From: Rhizobiales bacterium 65-79
GTDB lineage: Bacteria; Pseudomonadota; Alphaproteobacteria; Rhizobiales; Rhizobiaceae
Length of the DNA stretch: 64,000 nucleotides
Reading direction: 5' to 3'
NCBI GenBank assembly: GCA_001896885.1
Contig: MKRJ01000024.1
Span: 38,836 to 102,835 of the forward strand
Shown: one piece after another, positions 57,030 to 64,000 of the stretch
Numbering within the stretch: position 1 is the stretch's first letter
How the letters are laid out: every line of letters starts with the position of its first letter
Translations under genes and position numbers: made by a program
Notes under the pieces: model-generated
Told to the model about the DNA's origin: nothing
Seen by the model: the letters and a program-made list of their open reading frames with translations, nothing else
The model's database searches: none

Positions 57030-57802
57030 GTCTCCCTGTTGGCGACGATCCACGGGAACAGCGCCCGCTGCGCCCGCACGAAGCACCAGTTGGCCGCATA
57101 GCCGAGCGCCGCCAGCACGAGCATTCCCACCATGATCTGCGCCACGTCGAAGGATTGCCCGCCATAGCTTTCGAGCGCCCCGATGCCGACATCGCCCGCG
57201 ACCAGTTCGGCGATGACCACGCCGCCCCAGGCGGCGCCGAGCGCGTAGCGCAGGCCGACCAGGATGTCGGGCATCGCCGACATCACAGCCACCTCCATGC
57301 GCTGGCGGAAGGTCAGGCGGAGCGACTTGCCCGCCTTGACGAGTTCCGCGTCGATCGAGGAAACGCCCTGCGCCGTGTTCACGACGACGGTGAAGAGGCT
57401 GATCAGCACGATGATGCTGGCCTTGCTCCAGTAGCCGATGCCGAACCACAGGATTGCCAGCGGCACCCATGCGAGCGGCGATATGAAACGCAGGAAATCC
57501 AGGACGGGCCGGAGCAGCAGGCGGACGGGCTCAACGCGGCCGATGAGGACGCCGATCCCGATCCCCAGCAGCGAGCCCAGCACCCAGCCGCCCAGCGCCT
57601 CCTGGACGCTCGCCCATGTGTCCGCCAGCAATTCCGTGCGCCCCAGTTCCACCAGCCGCACCGCCACCCGCCAGGGCGTCGGCATGAGTTCGAGCCGCGG
57701 CGAGTAGAATATCCACGAAAGCAGCACCCAGCCGCCAAGGATGAAGAGAATGGCGGCCAGGCGATAGCCGAGCAGGCTGCCGGTTTCGGCCCGTGCTGTC
57801 AC
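57026..57802 (-). CDS. ABC transporter permease, NitT/TauT (SsuC) type, copy 2
   Basis: Permease of 258 residues: LAAILFILGGWVLLSWIFYS, then VLIGRVEPVRLLLRPVLDFL, SPLAWVPLAILWFGIGYWSK and the EAA loop KSLRLTFRQRMEVAVMSAMP. Start GTG 57802, overlapping the stop of the binding protein by 4 nt (GTGA). The long upstream open frame that runs across the binding-protein gene is out of frame with it and excluded. Confidence 0.9.
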   Translation of the reverse strand: MTARAETGSLLGYRLAAILFILGGWVLLSWIFYSPRLELMPTPWRVAVRLVELGRTELLADTWASVQEALGGWVLGSLLGIGIGVLIGRVEPVRLLLRPVLDFLRFISPLAWVPLAILWFGIGYWSKASIIVLISLFTVVVNTAQGVSSIDAELVKAGKSLRLTFRQRMEVAVMSAMPDILVGLRYALGAAWGGVVIAELVAGDVGIGALESYGGQSFDVAQIMVGMLVLAALGYAANWCFVRAQRALFPWIVANRET

Positions 57803-58794
57803 TTGCCGGTCACTTTGGCCGCGAACTCGGGATGGACGAGTTCGTCGATGAACGCCGAAACATCCGGCACCTTGATGGCGCCGTACTGTTTCAGCACACC
57901 GGCCTGTTCCTTTAGCGCGTCCTTGTCCGGCAGGATTTCGGTCGGCTCCACGAGCTTGTTCTTGTAGCTGTAGGTGACGTTCTCGAGGCTGGTTTTCGTC
58001 CCCTCGGCAAGCGCCTTGTAGGCTTCGTCCGGCTTGTCCTTCAGAAGGGCCTCGGCGCGCGCCACGTAGCGCAGGAGGTCGACGACCACGTCGGGATGCG
58101 CCTTGGCGAAATCGGGCCGGACGATGACCCCGCCGCCCGGCCAGGTCTTGCCGTAGATATCCGATGCCGTCTTCACCAGGATGCTGGTTCCTGCCGTGAG
58201 GGTCTCCGCGGAATAGGGGACATAGGTGATGGCGGCGTCGTAGGCGCCCCGTTCGAGCGCGGCGGGTTCCGTCGGGCCCGAAGTGGCGAAGCCCTGGATG
58301 TCCTTCAGCGTCAGGTTCGCCTGCTTGAGCGCCATCTGCAGCACCGCGGTCGGCGCCGTGTTCGGCGACACGCCGGCGACCTTGTGCCCCTTGAGGTCGG
58401 CCACGGACTTGATGCCGCTTTCCTTGCGCGCCACCAGCGCGACATAGTTCGATGCGCCGTTGGCGATGTACCACATCACGCCGGGGCTGCGGGCGGCGAC
58501 CTGCTCGATGCCGGACGTATCGGCTTCGCCGAAATCGATGGAGCCCGCCGCCATCGCCGCGGATTCGGGCGGGATGCCGTTGATGAACTCGTGCCATTCG
58601 ACATCGTAGCCGGCATCCTCCAGCCAGTGCTCGGCCCGGACCAGTGCCAGCGGCCGAAGCGCCGGGAACATGCCGATGCTCAGCTTGTGCGTTGTGAGCT
58701 TGGCTGGATCGGCGGTCGAACCGGCCTGTGCCGGGATTGTGGCGAATGCGGCAGCCGTCGCTGCCAGTGCGGCCGTTACAAGATTGGTCTTCAT
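57799..58794 (-). CDS. ABC transporter substrate-binding protein, NitT/TauT type (copy 2)
   Basis: Periplasmic binding protein of 331 residues with Sec signal peptide (MKTNLVTAALAATAAAFATI, cleavage AQA). Motifs of the SsuA/TauA/NMT1 family: KLSIGMFPALRPLALVRAEH, ALVARKESGIKSVADLKGHK, ADTSGIEQVAARSPG and KTWPGGGVIVRPDFAKAHPD. Substrate not known. ATG 58794. Between the CoA-transferase gene (47 nt upstream) and permease copy 2. Confidence 0.93.
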   Translation of the reverse strand: MKTNLVTAALAATAAAFATIPAQAGSTADPAKLTTHKLSIGMFPALRPLALVRAEHWLEDAGYDVEWHEFINGIPPESAAMAAGSIDFGEADTSGIEQVAARSPGVMWYIANGASNYVALVARKESGIKSVADLKGHKVAGVSPNTAPTAVLQMALKQANLTLKDIQGFATSGPTEPAALERGAYDAAITYVPYSAETLTAGTSILVKTASDIYGKTWPGGGVIVRPDFAKAHPDVVVDLLRYVARAEALLKDKPDEAYKALAEGTKTSLENVTYSYKNKLVEPTEILPDKDALKEQAGVLKQYGAIKVPDVSAFIDELVHPEFAAKVTGK

Positions 58795-58841
58795 GGTTGC
58801 AGGTCTCCTTCCCTGAAATGTTTCTGTTGATGTTCCGGTCG

Positions 58842-60035
58842 TCAGATCACGCCGGCTTTCCTGAGCGCCTCGATCTCGGCGGCATCCATTCCGAGCATCC
58901 CGCCCAGGATCGCTTCGTTGCCCGATCCGAGTGCCGGCCCGAGCGAGCGCACCTGCCCCGGCGTTTCGCTCATCCGAGGGATGGGTGCGGCCATGGTGAG
59001 CCGGCCATATTCCTCGTCCTCCACGTCGATGAGCGTGCCGCGCTCGCGGAAATGCGGATCGGCGGCGATGTCTGCGACGCTCATGAGAGGGGAGGCGGGG
59101 ATATCGGCGGCGACAAGCGCTTTCATCGCCTCGGCAAGCGTGGTCCTGCCCACCCACTCGGCAATGATGGCGTATAGCTCGGCCTGGTTGGCGACGCGCG
59201 AGGGATAGTCGGCGAATGCCGGCTCGTCGGCCAGGCCGGGTCGCCCGATGACTTTTGCGAGACGGCGCAGAAGGGCGTCGGTCCCCGCATGGATCGACAT
59301 GCGCTTGCCGTCGGCGGTGTCGTAGTCAGCCGCCGGCACCACTTTCGGGTTGGTGTTGCCCACGCGCTCCCGAACGGTGCCGTTGGCGGAATAGGCGAGC
59401 ATCGCGTCTTCCGATGCGCGGAAGCCGGGCTCGTAAAGCGCGAGGTCGATGACCTGGCCGGACCCGCCGCGATGGTCGCGATTATAGAGCGCCGTTACGA
59501 CGCCGAACGCCCCGGCATAGGCGCCCATATAGTCGATCACGGCGTAGCCGGTACGCACCGGCGGGCGGTCGGGATCGCCGCTGACATAGGTGAGGCCGGA
59601 GAAGGCGCTCGCCACACGGTCGAACGCGCCGCGATCGGCATAGGGGCCGGTCAGGCCGTATCCCGTCACATAGAGCGCGATGAGCCGGGGAAAGCGGCTG
59701 CGGATCGTTTCCGGATCGAAGCCCCATTTGCGCAGCGTCGGCGGACGGAAATTCGTCACCAGCACGTCGAAATGCGGCAGCAGCCGATTAACGATCTCGC
59801 GCGCTTCGGGCTTCCTGAGATCGAGCGTGACGGAGGTCTTGTTGCGGGCGTCCTGGACCCATTGCAGGGACCGCCCGCCCGGCTTTGCAGCGCTGCGGCG
59901 CATGAAGTCGCCCTGCCCCGGATCTTCGACCTTGACGATTTCGGCGCCGAAATCCCCAAGAGTGGTGGCGGTCACCGGCGCGGCGATGATCGAGGAAAGG
60001 TCGAGGACACGGATGCCCTCAAGCGGAAGTTTCAT
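58842..60035 (-). CDS. CaiB/BaiF-family (class III) CoA-transferase
   Basis: Class III CoA-transferase of 397 residues: MKLPLEGIRVLDLSSIIAAP, FGAEIVKVEDPGQGDFMRRS, LRKPEAREIVNRLLPHFDVL and VTNFRPPTLRKWGFDPETIR are characteristic, as is the central region carrying the catalytic Asp (AVIDYMGAYAGAFGVVTALY). It would move CoA onto an organic acid such as a carboxylate imported by the neighbouring transporters. Its ATG overlaps the ATPase stop by 4 nt (60032-60035), so it is co-translated with transporter genes. Acid substrate unknown. Confidence 0.92.
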   Translation of the reverse strand: MKLPLEGIRVLDLSSIIAAPVTATTLGDFGAEIVKVEDPGQGDFMRRSAAKPGGRSLQWVQDARNKTSVTLDLRKPEAREIVNRLLPHFDVLVTNFRPPTLRKWGFDPETIRSRFPRLIALYVTGYGLTGPYADRGAFDRVASAFSGLTYVSGDPDRPPVRTGYAVIDYMGAYAGAFGVVTALYNRDHRGGSGQVIDLALYEPGFRASEDAMLAYSANGTVRERVGNTNPKVVPAADYDTADGKRMSIHAGTDALLRRLAKVIGRPGLADEPAFADYPSRVANQAELYAIIAEWVGRTTLAEAMKALVAADIPASPLMSVADIAADPHFRERGTLIDVEDEEYGRLTMAAPIPRMSETPGQVRSLGPALGSGNEAILGGMLGMDAAEIEALRKAGVI

Positions 60036-60892
60036 GCACTTTCTCCATGGGTTGCTTTGGACGGCGCCGAATGGGCCAGCAGGTCGAATATCTCGGAGGT
60101 GATGCGCGCGAAGGCGCCGCTAGAGCGATCGCGCTGTTCGGCGCTCGGCGACACGGTCCGGATGATGCGCCCCGGCCTCTTGCTCATCACGAAGACCGTG
60201 TCGCCGAGATAGACGGCCTCCGACACGTCATGCGTCACGAACAGGACCGTCATGCCGGAATGGGCCGTGATGCGCCTCAGTTCCTCCTGGAGGAGCGCCC
60301 GCGTCTGCGCGTCGACCGCGGCGAAGGGCTCGTCCATGAGAAGCGCGTCCGGCTGCAAGGCCAGTGCCCTCGCGATGCCGACGCGCTGCGCCATACCGCC
60401 CGAGAGTTCGTGCGGATAGGCGTTCTCGAATCCGTTCAGGCCGACGAGGTCGATATAGCGGCGAGCCCGCTCACGCCTCTCGGCGCGGGGTATGCCCTGC
60501 GTCTCGAGGCCGAAGACGATATTGCCCTCCACCGTCTTCCACGGGAACAGCGCCGGCTTCTGGAAGACGACCGCCAGTCTCGCCGGCCCGCCGTCCGGCC
60601 GTTTGTCGATCCCTATCCGGCCGTCCTGAAGCGGCGCCAGGCCGGCGACGACATCGAGAAGCGTGCTCTTGCCGCATCCCGAGGGTCCGACGAGGCAGGC
60701 AAAGGAGCCGCCCGGAACCGTAAGGCTGCAATCGGCAAGCGCCTCCACCACGCCGCCGCGCGTCTCGTAGCGCAGCGAAACCTCCTCAACCCGGATTTCG
60801 GGGCCGGCTTTCCCGGCATTCCCCTCCGAGGCGTTTTTCATTCCGGCCCTTTCCGTTGTCCGTCCGCGTGCTGCCGCTGTTTCGATCGCCAT
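60032..60892 (-). CDS. ABC transporter ATP-binding protein, NitT/TauT (SsuB) type, copy 2
   Basis: ATPase of 286 residues: Walker A GPSGCGKST, LAVVFQKPALFPWKTVEGNI (Q-loop), LSGGMAQRVGIARALALQPD and LLMDEPFAAVDAQTRALLQE; VLFVTHDVSEAVYLGDTVFV is the switch. Unusual 33-residue N-terminal extension rich in Ala/Glu before the domain (first core motif IRVEEVSLRYETRGGVVEAL), so a start at the internal Met 18 is possible. Between permease copy 1 (gap 6 nt) and the CoA-transferase. Probably serves the second SBP with permeases 2 and 3. Confidence 0.93.
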   Translation of the reverse strand: MAIETAAARGRTTERAGMKNASEGNAGKAGPEIRVEEVSLRYETRGGVVEALADCSLTVPGGSFACLVGPSGCGKSTLLDVVAGLAPLQDGRIGIDKRPDGGPARLAVVFQKPALFPWKTVEGNIVFGLETQGIPRAERRERARRYIDLVGLNGFENAYPHELSGGMAQRVGIARALALQPDALLMDEPFAAVDAQTRALLQEELRRITAHSGMTVLFVTHDVSEAVYLGDTVFVMSKRPGRIIRTVSPSAEQRDRSSGAFARITSEIFDLLAHSAPSKATHGESA

Positions 60893-60898
60893 CGCCGC

Positions 60899-61729
60899 CT
60901 ACCCCGGAACGTCCGTGCTGCCCTTGCTCCATTCGAGCAGGCGCCGTTCGACCCAATCCATCAGAGCCGTCAGCGCCATCACCAGGAAGGCTACGACGAG
61001 GATCAACGCCATGACGCTTGCGACGTCGAAGCGGCCGCTGAAGGACTGCACCAGGAGGCCGAGCCCGCTCTGCGCGGCGATCATCTCGCCGATCACCGCG
61101 CCGCCGCTGCAATAGATGAGGGTGAGCCGCAGGCCGGCGAAGATGCTGGGCAACGCCCATGGAAGACGTACGTCGCGGAACAGGCGAAGCTCCGACGCGC
61201 CGAAGAGGCGCGACATCAGGAGGAGGTCGCGGTCGACGTTCTTCAGGCCGCCGAGCGTGCTCAAAAGCATGATGAAATAGCCGAGCGAGACGGCGAGCAC
61301 GACCTTGGACGCGATGCCGATGCCGAACCAGAGGATGAACAATGGGCCGAGCGCGATGCGGGGCATGCTGTTGAAGGCGGTGAGGAAGGGGGAAAGGATG
61401 CGGTTCAGCCAGTCGCTGCGGTCGAGCACGAGCGCGGACGCGATGCCGAGCACGACCGACAAGGCGAAGGAGATCATGATCTCGACCAGCGTCGTCAGGA
61501 GGTTGGGAGCAAGATCGCCATCCTCGACCAGCTTCCAGAAAGCCTCCACGATGCTCGTCGGGGACGAGACGAAGGCGGGATCGGCGAACCCGTAGGCAAC
61601 CGCCGCTTGCCAGAGCGCCAGAAACGCAATGAGGAAAATGGCGCGCCCCGCGAGGATCGAGCCGGAGCGGCTGTCCGACGCGCGGACCGCATGGCCGAGG
61701 CCTGCTTCGGAACTAACGGAATCGCTCAT
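60899..61729 (-). CDS. ABC transporter permease, NitT/TauT (SsuC) type, copy 1
   Basis: Permease of 276 residues from ATG 61729: AIFLIAFLALWQAAVAYGFA starts TM1, later FNSMPRIALGPLFILWFGIG and the EAA loop SRLFGASELRLFRDVRLPWA. Overlaps the preceding ATPase stop by 4 nt. With ATPase copy 1 and SBP copy 1 it forms a minimal importer. Confidence 0.93.
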   Translation of the reverse strand: MSDSVSSEAGLGHAVRASDSRSGSILAGRAIFLIAFLALWQAAVAYGFADPAFVSSPTSIVEAFWKLVEDGDLAPNLLTTLVEIMISFALSVVLGIASALVLDRSDWLNRILSPFLTAFNSMPRIALGPLFILWFGIGIASKVVLAVSLGYFIMLLSTLGGLKNVDRDLLLMSRLFGASELRLFRDVRLPWALPSIFAGLRLTLIYCSGGAVIGEMIAAQSGLGLLVQSFSGRFDVASVMALILVVAFLVMALTALMDWVERRLLEWSKGSTDVPG

Positions 61730-62541
61730 TCTGTGCTCGCCTTCAACGAGGTCCATGTCCTGCGATAGAGGTCGTGGTAGCGGGAATCCGCCTGCAGCGC
61801 CTCGGCTGATCGAGGGCGGGGGATATCGATGGGGATTTCGTCGGCAACGCCCGTTCCCCGTTTCGACATCACCACCACGCGGTCGGCCAGCGTGATGGCC
61901 TCGCCGATGTCGTGCGTCACGAAGACGACCGTGGCGCCGCTCATCTCCCAAAGGTCGAGAAGCTGGTCGTGGAGCATGAGCTTGGTCTGGGAATCGAGCG
62001 CGCTGAAAGGCTCGTCCATGAGATAGACCTGACGCCCCACCGCGAAGGCGCGGGCGAGCGATACGCGCTGTCTCATCCCCTGCGAAAGCCGGGACGGATA
62101 GAAGTCCCGATAGTTCAGCAGGCCGACCTTCTCGATATACGCAAGCGCCGTCTTCTCGCGCTCGTCCCGGGGCACGCCCGAGACCTCGAGCCCGTATTCG
62201 ACGTTCTTGAGCAAGGTGCGCCAGGGCAACAGCGCGTCGCGCGCCAGGATATAGCAGATGTCGCGCCGTCCGGCCGCGGGCGCGCTCTTGCGGATCATCG
62301 CGCTGCCGGCCGCCGCCGGCACGAGGCCGGCGATGACGTTGAGGAGCGTCGTCTTTCCGCACCCGCTCGCGCCGATCAGCGCCACGAACTCGCCCTGCCG
62401 CACGGCGAGGTTCACCCCGGAGAGGGCTTTGCGCGCCTGGCCGAAATTCACGTCGAGATCGCTCACGCGGATATCGACGGACGGCACGTCGCCGTCCGTC
62501 CGTTCGCCGCTTGCCGGCCCCATATTTGTCTGCGACAGCAT
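61726..62541 (-). CDS. ABC transporter ATP-binding protein, NitT/TauT (SsuB) type, copy 1
   Basis: ATPase of 271 residues: GASGCGKTTLLNVIAGLVPA (Walker A), ILARDALLPWRTLLKNVEYG, LSQGMRQRVSLARAFAVGRQ and YLMDEPFSALDSQTKLMLHD. The signature is LSQGM rather than LSGGM, a variation seen in SsuB-like proteins. Eleven nt behind SBP copy 1. ATG 62541 or 62523 (MGPASG) possible. Confidence 0.93.
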   Translation of the reverse strand: MLSQTNMGPASGERTDGDVPSVDIRVSDLDVNFGQARKALSGVNLAVRQGEFVALIGASGCGKTTLLNVIAGLVPAAAGSAMIRKSAPAAGRRDICYILARDALLPWRTLLKNVEYGLEVSGVPRDEREKTALAYIEKVGLLNYRDFYPSRLSQGMRQRVSLARAFAVGRQVYLMDEPFSALDSQTKLMLHDQLLDLWEMSGATVVFVTHDIGEAITLADRVVVMSKRGTGVADEIPIDIPRPRSAEALQADSRYHDLYRRTWTSLKASTE

Positions 62542-62552
62542 TCAGTCTCGGC

Positions 62553-63602
62553 TCACTTGGGGCAGGAGAAGGTTTCGGGCGCCACTGGATCAATTATCTC
62601 GGCGCGCGTTTTTGGCTTGGCGACCTGACCCTGCTCGACATCGAGTTTGGCCCATGTATCGATGGATCGGCTGTCGATGGCCGGGCCGAAGGTCGGCATG
62701 AGGTTCTTCGCCATCACCCGGTACTGGGCGTCCGACAGTTCGGGCACCGGCGTGTATTGCTGCATGACGGCGACGACCTGGTCGAAATTGGCGGGGTCGC
62801 TGTACCAGCAGTAGGAATCCTCCATCGCCTTGACGAAGCGCTTCACGACTTCGGGTTTGTTCTTGATCGTCGTGGTGGACGCCCACCAGCCATTATAGTT
62901 GAGATCGTGGAACATCTCTGGCCCCTGGTTGGCGACGAGGTTGAACAGGACCTTTCCTTCTCCCTTGGCTTCGAAGATCGAGGGCAGCGGCTCGATGGCC
63001 AGATAGGTGTCGATCGTACCGCGCTGCAGCGCCGGGCGCGCCGTGGCCGGTCCGCCGACCGCCAGGAAGGTCGCATCGTCTTTCTTGTATCCGGCGTCCG
63101 TCAGCAGTTTCTGCTCCATGTACTGAACCGAAACGCCGAGAGCGAGGACGCCCCACTTCTTGCCGACCAGGTCTTTTATGACGCCCGGATACCCATCCTT
63201 CAGGTGCGGCAGGTCGAGACCCTTGCGGACGATGAAGGCAAAGGGAACCTTGGCAGTCGAGCCGGCGACGCCGCGGATCGGCAGGCCTTTGTCGACGGCG
63301 ACGACAAGATTGTCCCATGAATTGTTGACGAAGGTGACGCTGCCGCTGGCCACCGCCGAGGTCATGGCCGGGCCGGTCGATATGGGCACGAGGGTGACGT
63401 TGAGCCCGTTCTTCTCGAAGAATTTCTTGTCCTTCGCCACCAGCGCCGGCAGCGAGATGAGCGCGCCGGCATAATAGCCGACCGACGCCTCCAGCGCTTC
63501 GGCGGCCTGCGCCGCGGTGGGAAGCGCGAATGCGGCCGACAGGCCGGCGGCCAGCGCGATGGCGGCGACCTTTCCCTTTATCATTTCCGCTAGTTTCTTC
63601 AT
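62553..63602 (-). CDS. ABC transporter substrate-binding protein, NitT/TauT type (copy 1)
   Basis: Periplasmic binding protein of 349 residues, signal peptide MKKLAEMIKGKVAAIALAAG... ending at AQA. Family motifs: ASVGYYAGALISLPALVAKD, GPAMTSAVASGSVTFVNNSW, VVAVDKGLPIRGVAGSTAKV and MEQKLLTDAGYKKDDATFLA. First transporter gene of the operon, 122 nt behind the SMP-30-like gene. Differs clearly from the second binding protein, so the two importers probably have different ligands. Confidence 0.93.
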   Translation of the reverse strand: MKKLAEMIKGKVAAIALAAGLSAAFALPTAAQAAEALEASVGYYAGALISLPALVAKDKKFFEKNGLNVTLVPISTGPAMTSAVASGSVTFVNNSWDNLVVAVDKGLPIRGVAGSTAKVPFAFIVRKGLDLPHLKDGYPGVIKDLVGKKWGVLALGVSVQYMEQKLLTDAGYKKDDATFLAVGGPATARPALQRGTIDTYLAIEPLPSIFEAKGEGKVLFNLVANQGPEMFHDLNYNGWWASTTTIKNKPEVVKRFVKAMEDSYCWYSDPANFDQVVAVMQQYTPVPELSDAQYRVMAKNLMPTFGPAIDSRSIDTWAKLDVEQGQVAKPKTRAEIIDPVAPETFSCPK

Positions 63603-63724
63603 GGTTTCCTCCCTGTTTCCCAGGGGCGCTTCCGGCGCCCGCTTGTGGTTGCATTCACGATGATCGGCGTTCGTTGTCGGCTTCCGGCGTCTGGCCTGGC
63701 CGAGAGGTCGACGCGCCGGGTTGC

Positions 63725-64000
63725 TCATGCGTCGAATTTCGGTTCGGGCAGACCACGCGCTCCCGATCCGTGGACGGCGAGGAGATGGCCCGCCAGCGGC
63801 TGCACCCGAAGCTGTTCCTCGTCGAGGAACCGGCTCGCCGAAGTGACGTAGAGGATGTCGAGGTCCGGTCCGCCGAACGCGCACATGGTCGGGTTGGAGA
63901 CGGGCAGTTCGATCCGACGCATGAGCCGGCCGTCGGGATCGAACCGTGCCACCGCGCCGCCGCGGAACAGCGCCGTCCAGTAGCAGCCATCCGCGTCGAC
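63725..64000 (-). CDS. SMP-30/gluconolactonase family protein, 5' end beyond window
   Basis: C-terminal 91 residues of a six-bladed propeller lactonase. Visible: DADGCYWTALFRGGAVARFD, GRLMRRIELPVSNPTMCAFG and GPDLDILYVTSASRFLDEEQ, the last containing a family Asn/Asp metal site (PTMCAFGGPDLDILYVT). The frame is open to the end of the window, so the start lies upstream. Upstream of the transporter operon on the same strand. Sugar-acid lactone hydrolysis is inferred from family. Confidence 0.88.
   Translation of the reverse strand, partial: VDADGCYWTALFRGGAVARFDPDGRLMRRIELPVSNPTMCAFGGPDLDILYVTSASRFLDEEQLRVQPLAGHLLAVHGSGARGLPEPKFDA

Noticed and set aside
60899..62593. Apparent long N-terminal extension of permease copy 1
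   Set aside because: It reads ATPase copy 1 out of frame; MSDSVSSEAG at 61729 is the start.

Overview
The window is a GC-rich alphaproteobacterial chromosome segment. Gene content and order point to the Hyphomicrobiales (Rhizobiales), probably near the Phyllobacteriaceae. Evidence for this includes IalB next to rlmN, a Trm112/LON-domain/YbbN run, a pair of Omp25/31-type barrels, an rpoH sigma-32 gene behind rluD, an imuA-imuB-dnaE2 mutagenesis cassette with a GAAC-N7-GAAC SOS box, and palindromic intergenic elements. The species assignment is inference; no marker gene was searched.

Region 1-10.5 kb is core genome. It holds rlmN (cut by the window edge), an IalB-like secreted protein, a DUF1232 protein, phhB, thpR, tesA divergent from a ybbA/ybbP ABC pair, a Trm112-like protein that seems to start at CTG, a LON-domain protein, the thioredoxin-like co-chaperone ybbN and a prolyl-tRNA editing protein. 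Region 10.5-16.9 kb is accessory DNA beginning directly at a tRNA-Gly(GCC). It carries an orphan DGQHR (DndB-like) protein, a 55-residue protein, an XRE regulator divergent from a truncated gene, a MarR/quinone-oxidoreductase pair with two matching operators, and a VapBC toxin-antitoxin operon. No integrase or matching att duplication was seen.

Region 16.9-22.5 kb is a small catabolic locus: D-threonine-aldolase-like enzyme, Gfo/Idh/MocA dehydrogenase, M20 amidohydrolase, haloacid-dehalogenase-like enzyme and a LysR regulator. It ends at tRNA-Glu(CTC). Region 22.6-37.3 kb is housekeeping: VOC protein, DUF6476 membrane protein, rluD, rpoH, a methyltransferase broken by two frameshifts, a proline/alanine-rich membrane protein behind purA, a DMT transporter, serC-serA separated by a long palindromic element, two Omp barrels and glmM. 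Region 37.5-43.5 kb is the SOS mutasome imuA-imuB-dnaE2, in which imuB contains an in-frame palindromic repeat of 138 bp. Then come a zincin metallopeptidase, DUF1737 plus a CitE-like lyase, an FAD oxidoreductase and tRNA-Ala(CGC).

Region 46.9-64 kb is dominated by transport. A COG0523 GTPase is co-translated with a YtcJ-type amidohydrolase, opposite a LysR gene and a complete dipeptide/nickel-type ABC importer. Converging on it is a tightly packed minus-strand operon with two NitT/TauT-type importers (two binding proteins, three permeases, two ATPases), an embedded class III CoA-transferase and, upstream at the window edge, an SMP-30-like lactonase. These look like scavenging and degradation modules whose substrates cannot be read from sequence.
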